DNA of 64,000 nucleotides, taken from contig NZ_CP139487.1 in the NCBI RefSeq assembly GCF_034259205.1, forward strand, positions 1,984,001-2,048,000, given 5' to 3'. Every line of letters starts with the position of its first letter. Position 1 is the stretch's first letter. Made by a program: the position numbers and the translations under genes. Positions 59,161-64,000 of the stretch are shown here, piece by piece. The notes beneath the pieces are model-generated. The model did not search any database and had not been told where the DNA came from. It worked only from the letters and a program-made list of their open reading frames with translations. This DNA comes from Peredibacter starrii. GTDB taxonomy: Bacteria > Bdellovibrionota > Bacteriovoracia > Bacteriovoracales > Bacteriovoracaceae.

Positions 59161-60687
59161 CTAGGCCGCGGCCAATTTCTTTTTCATCGCAGACAACTGA
59201 TCAACCCCAAGAGCATAGTGTTCAGGAGACATAATCACCTGGAACGGAATGCCCACGTTTTGGAAGTAAGCTTTTAGATCGTGGATCTGATCCATTACAC
59301 TGTGGTCAACGTAGGGAGAGTGAGTCAGATCAAGTTTAAATTCTTTCTTATCAGCAGTCAGACGAAGGATTTCATCTTTTACGCCAAGGAAGTTACTGAA
59401 AGTCAGAGCACTGTCCACTTTCATAAGAGTTCCACCACTGATTTGTGTTTCTACTGAGTAAGAAGCTTTAAGACTGTGACGTAGTTTAAGTCCTAGATAG
59501 ATCTCAACAGCGAACTGGGCAAGAGCACCAAGGAAAATCCCCATAAGTAGATCAACAGATAGAGTTACTAGAAGTGTAACTAAGAAACCTGTTAGGTTAT
59601 CTTTACCAATCTGAAGCGCATGGTGAAAGTGTTTTGGTGAACCAAGACGGTAACCAATCATCACTAGGATCGCAGCGAGAGCGGCAATAGGGATGTAGGC
59701 AAGTACTGATGGAAGAGCAAGAACCGCCACAAGGATAAGAACACCGTGGAAGAAGTTGGCTCTCCAAGTTTTAGCACCGTAAGAAACGTTGGCCGAAGAA
59801 CGAACGATCTCAGCAATCATGGGAAGACCACCAAGAGCAGCACTTAGCATGTTACATGCGCCTTTTGCTACCAGGTCACGGTCAAGGTCTGATTTTCTTT
59901 TCTGAGTATCAATTTTATCAACTGCCGCGGCCGAAAGAGTTGTTTCAAGAGTACCAACTAGAGCAAGTGTGATGGCAGATTTCCAGAAATCAAATGATCC
60001 AAAGGCCGCGAAGTCAGGAAAAATCACCCAGCTTTTAACGTCCGCAGGGATGTTAAGAAGTTTTGATTGATCCATACCAATGAAAGAAGCAAGACCCGCA
60101 CCAACGATGACCGCTAGGAGAGGACCTGGAATCTTTTTAGCAGGGGCCCAAGTGATTTGGTTCCAAGTAATAAGAAGGGCAAGTGAAACTGCACCAACGA
60201 TGAATACTGTCGTATCAAAGCTTGTGAAGGCCATTGGGATTTCAGCAATGAGCATCAGTGGGTTTTTATTCACAGGCACGTGACCCACCATTAAGTGGAA
60301 TTGTTTGGCGATGATGATAAGACCTATTGAGGCCATCATCCCGTGAATAACTGATACTGGGAAAGCAAGACCTTTACGAGCAAGCTTCATCAGACCGAAA
60401 ACCACTTGAAGAGCACCGGCCACAATGGCAGCACCAAGCATACCTCTAAAACCAAGTTTGTTAACTGCTTCAAGAACAATAACGATGAGACCAGCAGCTG
60501 GACCATTAATCGTTACGTGAGAGCCACCCATCCATGAACCTAGTAGTCCACCGATAATAGCGGCAATGAGTCCGGCAGAAGCTGGTGCGCCTGAAGCGAG
60601 GGCAATACCAATCGAAAGTGGTAGGGCCACAAGCGCGACAGAGAACCCTGCCATAAAATCGAATTTTAAATCACTCGTGTTTTTCAT
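59161..60687 (-). CDS. SulP-family anion transporter with STAS domain
   Basis: 508 residues. Transmembrane domain: FSVALVALPLSIGIALASGAPASAG, GLLGSWMGGSHVTINGPAAG, LVGTLETTLSAAAVDK; C-terminal STAS (KLDLTHSPYVDHSVMDQIHDL). Family moves sulfate or bicarbonate; many bacterial versions are bicarbonate carriers. AAGAGG SD. Two small ORFs lie upstream in the same direction. Confidence 0.92.
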   Translation of the reverse strand: MKNTSDLKFDFMAGFSVALVALPLSIGIALASGAPASAGLIAAIIGGLLGSWMGGSHVTINGPAAGLIVIVLEAVNKLGFRGMLGAAIVAGALQVVFGLMKLARKGLAFPVSVIHGMMASIGLIIIAKQFHLMVGHVPVNKNPLMLIAEIPMAFTSFDTTVFIVGAVSLALLITWNQITWAPAKKIPGPLLAVIVGAGLASFIGMDQSKLLNIPADVKSWVIFPDFAAFGSFDFWKSAITLALVGTLETTLSAAAVDKIDTQKRKSDLDRDLVAKGACNMLSAALGGLPMIAEIVRSSANVSYGAKTWRANFFHGVLILVAVLALPSVLAYIPIAALAAILVMIGYRLGSPKHFHHALQIGKDNLTGFLVTLLVTLSVDLLMGIFLGALAQFAVEIYLGLKLRHSLKASYSVETQISGGTLMKVDSALTFSNFLGVKDEILRLTADKKEFKLDLTHSPYVDHSVMDQIHDLKAYFQNVGIPFQVIMSPEHYALGVDQLSAMKKKLAAA

Positions 60688-60697
60688 AAATAACCTC

Positions 60698-60832
60698 TTA
60701 GTGAATCGCCGGAGCGCTCACTTCCTTTATTAAAATCTCAGATGTTTGTTTTTTAGTTTCAGCGTTTTTCATCAAACTGAAAGTGCTGCCGATGACGAAA
60801 ATTGTGACAAGAATAGCGCGTCCCCATTTCAT
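60698..60832 (-). CDS. Small membrane or exported protein, 44 aa, upstream of sulP
   Basis: GGAG before ATG. MKWGRAILVTIFVIGSTFS is a hydrophobic N-terminus (signal anchor), then a polar tail ending SAPAIH. Ends 10 nt before sulP, so co-transcribed. Could be a small accessory subunit. Not recognised. Confidence 0.55.
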   Translation of the reverse strand: MKWGRAILVTIFVIGSTFSLMKNAETKKQTSEILIKEVSAPAIH

Positions 60833-60876
60833 AATGGTCTCCAATTAGGTTTCAAATTTGTTCAGGGTTGTTTTAC

Positions 60877-61173
60877 TTAAGCTGCGCTAACCGGAGGAGG
60901 CAGACAAATGTGGTGCGAATTTAAGAGGGTTGAAAGAAGATGGAACTCAGAAGTTGGATAAGTAACATCAGTTGATACAACGACTGGTTTTTGGTCTTCA
61001 ACAAGTTCTACTAATTTCGCAAGAGAGTATTTGAATTCAATCAGAGGCTGAATTTCCACCTCTGTATTTACTTCATTTGTCTTAGGCGAACGAGCATAAG
61101 CATTGTGCATAGACAGCTGTCCCATCAGGAACAACAGCGTAATGAAAATGCTTACTGAACGTGTGTGTTTCAT
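60877..61173 (-). CDS. Exported hypothetical protein, 98 aa, in the sulP unit
   Basis: Signal peptide SIFITLLFLMGQLSMHNAYA, then a mature part with EVEIQPLIEFKYSLAKLVELVEDQKP and a C-terminal HHICLPPPVSAA. No good SD seen. 44 nt before the 44-aa gene, same strand. Unknown function; maybe periplasmic partner of the transporter. Confidence 0.55.
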   Translation of the reverse strand: MKHTRSVSIFITLLFLMGQLSMHNAYARSPKTNEVNTEVEIQPLIEFKYSLAKLVELVEDQKPVVVSTDVTYPTSEFHLLSTLLNSHHICLPPPVSAA

Positions 61174-61234
61174 GAAGACATTTTCGGTCGAAATGTAAGG
61201 ATATACGAGGACAAAATCCTTAATTATCTTTCAT

Positions 61235-61804
61235 CTATTTAAAGGATTTTTCATCTAGATTAACGTCTGTTAATTCCTTGTAAGAACCGAGAGATAGATC
61301 CCCTAATTGGAGATGGCCTATTCCCTTTCGTATAAGTCTCAGAGTAGGGTGACCAATGGCCGCGGTCATTTTTCTAACCTGGCGGTTCTTGCCCTCAACG
61401 ATTTTTATCTCTAGCCAAATATCTGTGACACTTTTTCGGAATCTCACTGGAGGATCACGAGGGGGAACTTCGGGTTGTGGATCGAGAATTCTGACCTCGC
61501 AAGGCTTGGTCATATAGTCTTCGATTTTTAGTCCCCTTCGCATTTTCTCCAGAGACTCTTCTGTAGGCACTCTCTCGACCAATACCCAATAAGTTTTTTG
61601 TTTTTCATTCTTAGGATTAAGAAGTCTCTCAATCAGTGGACCATCATCCGTCAGAAGAAGAAGTCCCTCGGAATCTTTATCCAGACGTCCGGCCGCATAG
61701 ACTCCCTTCGGGAGATCGAACTCCGCAAGCGAGCGGGCCCCATCTTCAGGGGTAAACTGTGAAAGAACTCCATAGGGCTTATGAAACAATATATAGCGAG
61801 GCAT
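61235..61804 (-). CDS. RluE/RsuA-type rRNA pseudouridine synthase
   Basis: 189 residues. FHKPYGVLSQF, catalytic Asp in AAGRLDKDSEGLLLLTDDG, and IVEGKNRQVRKMTAAIGHPTLRLIR are the RsuA/RluE signatures. No N-terminal S4 domain, which fits RluE (23S rRNA 2457). Probably functions in ribosome maturation. Confidence 0.92.
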   Translation of the reverse strand: MPRYILFHKPYGVLSQFTPEDGARSLAEFDLPKGVYAAGRLDKDSEGLLLLTDDGPLIERLLNPKNEKQKTYWVLVERVPTEESLEKMRRGLKIEDYMTKPCEVRILDPQPEVPPRDPPVRFRKSVTDIWLEIKIVEGKNRQVRKMTAAIGHPTLRLIRKGIGHLQLGDLSLGSYKELTDVNLDEKSFK

Positions 61805-61891
61805 GGGGCCATCTTAGCATAATCAGGTGATCTGCCCCATGGAAAAGTCAGGGTCTGTAATAAAGTAAACTCTTACACTTACATTTTCTAA

Positions 61892-61919
61892 CTTAAGAAA
61901 AAGAGCTGGCTTTCTTAAG
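61892..61919 (+). promoter_or_regulatory. Leader hairpin before micro-ORF 61961
   Basis: CTTAAGAAA and TTTCTTAAG, 9-bp perfect stem, loop 10 nt. Located 41 nt before the ATG; the SD itself is not in the stem. Confidence 0.4.
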
Positions 61920-61960
61920 ATTGGGGGGATACAACTCTCTCCAAGGAAGGGAGGATTAGC

Positions 61961-62041
61961 ATGGAAAAACTGCTTCTCTTATTAGGTCTCGGATTCTTTT
62001 CGATTACGGCTACTATCCTTTCGAGTGCTGCGTTCAACTAA
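61961..62041 (+). CDS. Micro-protein, 26 aa, hydrophobic
   Basis: AAGGAAGGGAGG gives a strong SD, 6 nt before ATG. MEKLLLLLGLGFFSITATIL is one hydrophobic segment followed by SSAAFN; very short. Same size class as the 31-32-residue micro-ORFs at 39318 and 40399 but no sigma-54 promoter seen. The 62 nt to the SUI1 gene could be a common transcript. Confidence 0.5.
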   Translation: MEKLLLLLGLGFFSITATILSSAAFN

Positions 62042-62102
62042 GGCATGAGGCCGCTCTCACGAAGCTCTTGACTCATGGATGAGTCAACTTTTAAATTGTG
62101 CT

Positions 62103-62453
62103 ATGTCTGATTACGAACTCGTCTACAGTGATGATCCTAACTTTAAAAAACGTTGCCCAAAATGTGGGAAGTATCCTTGCGCTTGTCCTAAAGCAGGCGA
62201 CATGGTTCCCTCTCAGCACACGTTAAAAATTCGTCTCGAAAAAAATAGTCGCGGTGGAAAAACTGTGACAGTGATTTTTGAGTTACCGAATAATGAAGCT
62301 TACTTCAATGATGTTCAGAAGAAACTAAAGGGCCTGTGTGGTACTGGTGGTTCTTATAAGAACAACATGATTGAGATTCAAGGGGACCATCGTGAGAAGA
62401 TCAAGGCCCACCTTGAAAAACTTGGCTTTAAAGTGAAACTTGCTGGCGGTTAA
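62103..62453 (+). CDS. SUI1/eIF1-family protein (YciH-like) with zinc-knuckle
   Basis: 116 residues from ATG 62103. N-terminal CPKCGKYPCACP zinc knuckle, then eIF1 fold: LEKNSRGGKTVTVIFELP, KKLKGLCGTGGSYKNNMIEIQGDHREKIKAHLEKLGF, KVKLAGG end. Homologues such as YciH affect translation-initiation fidelity. Family ending KLAGG is exact. Confidence 0.9.
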   Translation: MSDYELVYSDDPNFKKRCPKCGKYPCACPKAGDMVPSQHTLKIRLEKNSRGGKTVTVIFELPNNEAYFNDVQKKLKGLCGTGGSYKNNMIEIQGDHREKIKAHLEKLGFKVKLAGG

Positions 62454-62790
62454 TACAAACTGCTGTGTATTCTCCGTGATTTACGGAAACTTCATACTCA
62501 CGAGTGCTACTTAAACTTTTCATTGGAAACTCAAAGGTCATTTTCTTTTCGTCATGAGAGAAAAGTGTCACATATCGACATGTCTCATAATCAATGATGT
62601 CCACATCATGAGCATAAAAAACATTTCCGTCGAATTGAATGTAGGCCGCTGAACCCATGGGCCTGAACAAGAAATTAAATTCGTATTTTGTAAAACCAGG
62701 CCTTTTGATTTGGCAGTCCACTTGGATAGGTGTGGCCCCGTGAGCTTTGGCAAAGAGAGCTAATAAAATCATCGCGAGAATCATTTTCAT
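62428..62790 (-). CDS. Exported hypothetical protein, 120 aa
   Basis: Signal peptide MKMILAMILLALFAKAHG. Mature part: VDCQIKRPGFTKYEFNFLF, MGSAAYIQFDGN, ending CINRQQVSL; Cys near both ends. All-beta look. Overlaps the convergent SUI1 gene by 26 nt. AAGGAG SD. Family not recognised. Confidence 0.65.
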   Translation of the reverse strand: MKMILAMILLALFAKAHGATPIQVDCQIKRPGFTKYEFNFLFRPMGSAAYIQFDGNVFYAHDVDIIDYETCRYVTLFSHDEKKMTFEFPMKSLSSTREYEVSVNHGEYTAVCINRQQVSL

Positions 62791-62876
62791 ACTCGTCTCC
62801 TTAAAGTGGGGAGCACACTAGCGAAAAGTTTAACAACGGTCTTGGCGCAGAGCGAGCGTTGAAGTATAAATCCCCC

Positions 62877-63581
62877 ATGAATCTTTGCCTTAAATGCCGA
62901 CGTCGAAATCTCACCTGCGTGTGCGCGCTTCTAAAGCCGTTTAAAACGACTTCTCGGTTTATCATCCTCATGCATCCCATGGAGTTCAAAAAAGAGAAGG
63001 TGGGCACGGGACGCTTCTCTCATTTGATTTTAGAGAACTCTAAGGTCGTAGTGGATGTGGGCTTTGATGAGAACGCAGAGTTTCAGGCCATTTTGAATGA
63101 TCCTGAGTATGAGAGCTACGTGTTATATCCGGGTGTGGAACCGATTGATCTTGGAACAGATGTCCTTGCCCAAAAAGTCACCAAGAAGGCCCAGTTCATT
63201 GTGATCGACGGGACCTGGCCATGTGCTAAGAAGATGATGAAGCTCACCACCAGTTTGCATCACGTTCCTCGTGTGAGCTTTAAAAGTGACCGTATTTCAG
63301 AATTTAAAGTGAAGCATCAGCCGATGCCTGGGTGTCTCTCGACCGTTGAATCTATTCACCAGGTACTTTTAGATCTAAACCGTATGGGAATGGAAAACAC
63401 TAACCCGGCCCATGAGAATCTCATGGATGTTTTTCGTCATACAGTGAATCAGCAGATGGATTTGGCGAAGGATCCGAGTCGTCAGGGCTATCGAAAGAAA
63501 CCTTTCTCACTTCCTGAAAACCGCAAAATTTCCAAGAAGTGGGAAGGGCGTTTATTGTTCTTTAAAGAGTCTGGTGAATAA
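62877..63581 (+). CDS. DTW-domain (TapT-like) tRNA aminocarboxypropyltransferase
   Basis: 234 residues from ATG 62877; a TTG at 62859 is also possible, and neither has a clear SD. Zinc ribbon CLKCRRRNLTCVCALL, then LMHPMEFKKEKVGTGR, the canonical DGTWPCAKKM (DTW motif) and LSTVESIHQVL. Transfers acp group from SAM to tRNA uridine. Paralogue of the gene at 37092. Confidence 0.85.
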   Translation: MNLCLKCRRRNLTCVCALLKPFKTTSRFIILMHPMEFKKEKVGTGRFSHLILENSKVVVDVGFDENAEFQAILNDPEYESYVLYPGVEPIDLGTDVLAQKVTKKAQFIVIDGTWPCAKKMMKLTTSLHHVPRVSFKSDRISEFKVKHQPMPGCLSTVESIHQVLLDLNRMGMENTNPAHENLMDVFRHTVNQQMDLAKDPSRQGYRKKPFSLPENRKISKKWEGRLLFFKESGE

Positions 63582-64000
63582 TTTCTTCTCTTGGCTTATC
63601 ACCCCAAGCTTTGTTCTTACTAAAGCTTCTGAATAAGGCGATCAGTCTCCACCAAGAAGTCAGCTGCTTATAACCTAAATGCAAAAACAGCGTTTCAATC
63701 GTGCTTTGAGTACAAGACCAGTACTTCTTTTTAGAGACGTACTTGTTATCGAAGTAAACCCCGATCAATGTAATGATTAAGTTAAAGAATAATCCGATCC
63801 CGAGATACATGAAGACCGTTTCTAGTGACACCCAGTTTTGATAAAGAGCATAGGGAATAAGCACAAGTCCTAAAGCTTCAACTACGGGAGAGAGGACTTC
63901 CACAAACCAAAAGTATGGAATGGCAAATAGTCCTAGTGGGCCATGATTTGGATTAAAGAACAGCGAAATATTCTCAGATAGAGTCTGAACTAGTCCCATC
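63562..64000 (-). CDS. Membrane protein, C-terminal part of a probable glycosyltransferase (partial)
   Basis: Open to the window edge; only the end is visible. Segment NPNHGPLGLFAIPYFWFVEVLSPV then two to three membrane spans and a basic tail. This resembles the C-terminal membrane part of family-2 processive glycosyltransferases, but the catalytic domain lies outside the window, so the assignment is tentative. Overlaps the DTW gene end by 20 nt. Confidence 0.55.
   Translation of the reverse strand, partial: MGLVQTLSENISLFFNPNHGPLGLFAIPYFWFVEVLSPVVEALGLVLIPYALYQNWVSLETVFMYLGIGLFFNLIITLIGVYFDNKYVSKKKYWSCTQSTIETLFLHLGYKQLTSWWRLIALFRSFSKNKAWGDKPREEIIHQTL

Overview
The window looks like a chromosomal segment of a predatory or predator-related bacterium of the Bdellovibrionota, most like the Bacteriovorax/Peredibacter side. 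This is inferred from gene content and style, not from a marker gene: moderate GC, dense short operons on both strands, many lipoproteins and Sec-exported proteins of unknown function, exported nucleases and proteases (SNase, endonuclease I, subtilisin, several zinc peptidases), a FliA-type sigma factor, and a full kit for fatty-acid and CoA-ester breakdown. There are no rRNA or tRNA genes and no CRISPR array. The only mobile element recognised is one IS3-family copy (16414-17763).

Layout. 0-3.5 kb: SNase / QueD-like / CREST-hydrolase operon, an HNH protein, an HDxxH protein. 3.5-6.8 kb: a TetR-controlled fatty-acyl module (two hotdog thioesterases and the regulator, divergent from a thiolase and a third thioesterase) with a perfect 14-bp operator. 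6.8-9.6 kb: five tandem paralogues of a small exported two-cysteine protein. 9.6-16.4 kb: HDAC-like deacylase, METTL-like methyltransferase, di-haem peroxidase plus redoxin, YebC, FabH, dienelactone hydrolase. 16.4-21 kb: the IS, two-subunit class I fumarase, ChrA, Hsp20. 21-33 kb: OsmC overlapping the tail of a subtilase, YceI/LysR, a large outer-membrane gluzincin, a lipoprotein-ThrE operon, a metzincin-like lipoprotein. 33-37 kb: fadA, fadB, glutathione peroxidase. 37-41 kb: DTW protein, sigma-28-like factor, two sigma-54-driven micro-ORFs and a strongly structured intergenic element. 41-48 kb: a proBA-yajQ-yqeY-M24-DUF523 operon and a CoA-transferase pair. 48-64 kb: endonuclease I, rRNA methyltransferase, FAD oxidase, a BspA-type repeat lipoprotein, 5'-nucleotidase, U32 peptidase/hydroxylase, SulP with small partner ORFs, RluE-like synthase, a SUI1 protein, a second DTW protein, and the end of a membrane protein.

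The signal I find most unusual is not a gene. At least seven genes (starts at 2222, 6841, 7383, 8136, 21128, 32598 and 36461) have a 5' leader hairpin whose 3' arm carries the Shine-Dalgarno sequence; arms pair over 8-15 bp with loops of about 6-20 nt. Several keep RNA pairing through G.U wobbles that break DNA symmetry, which argues for RNA structure rather than protein-binding palindromes. Weaker versions precede 39318, 41067 and 38461. The targets range from exported proteins to fadB. This suggests a recurrent translational switch (thermosensor, helicase- or sRNA-opened), which I cannot confirm without data.

Second, three promoters match the sigma-54 consensus with exact GG-N10-GC spacing (31991, 39118, 40297). 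Each drives a tiny or acidic protein of unknown function, and a 194-bp structured RNA or MITE-like element (39993-40186) lies beside one of them. Metabolically, the acyl-CoA module, fadBA and the ScoAB-type CoA transferase fit growth on fatty acids and short-chain acyl-CoAs, such as lipids from prey.
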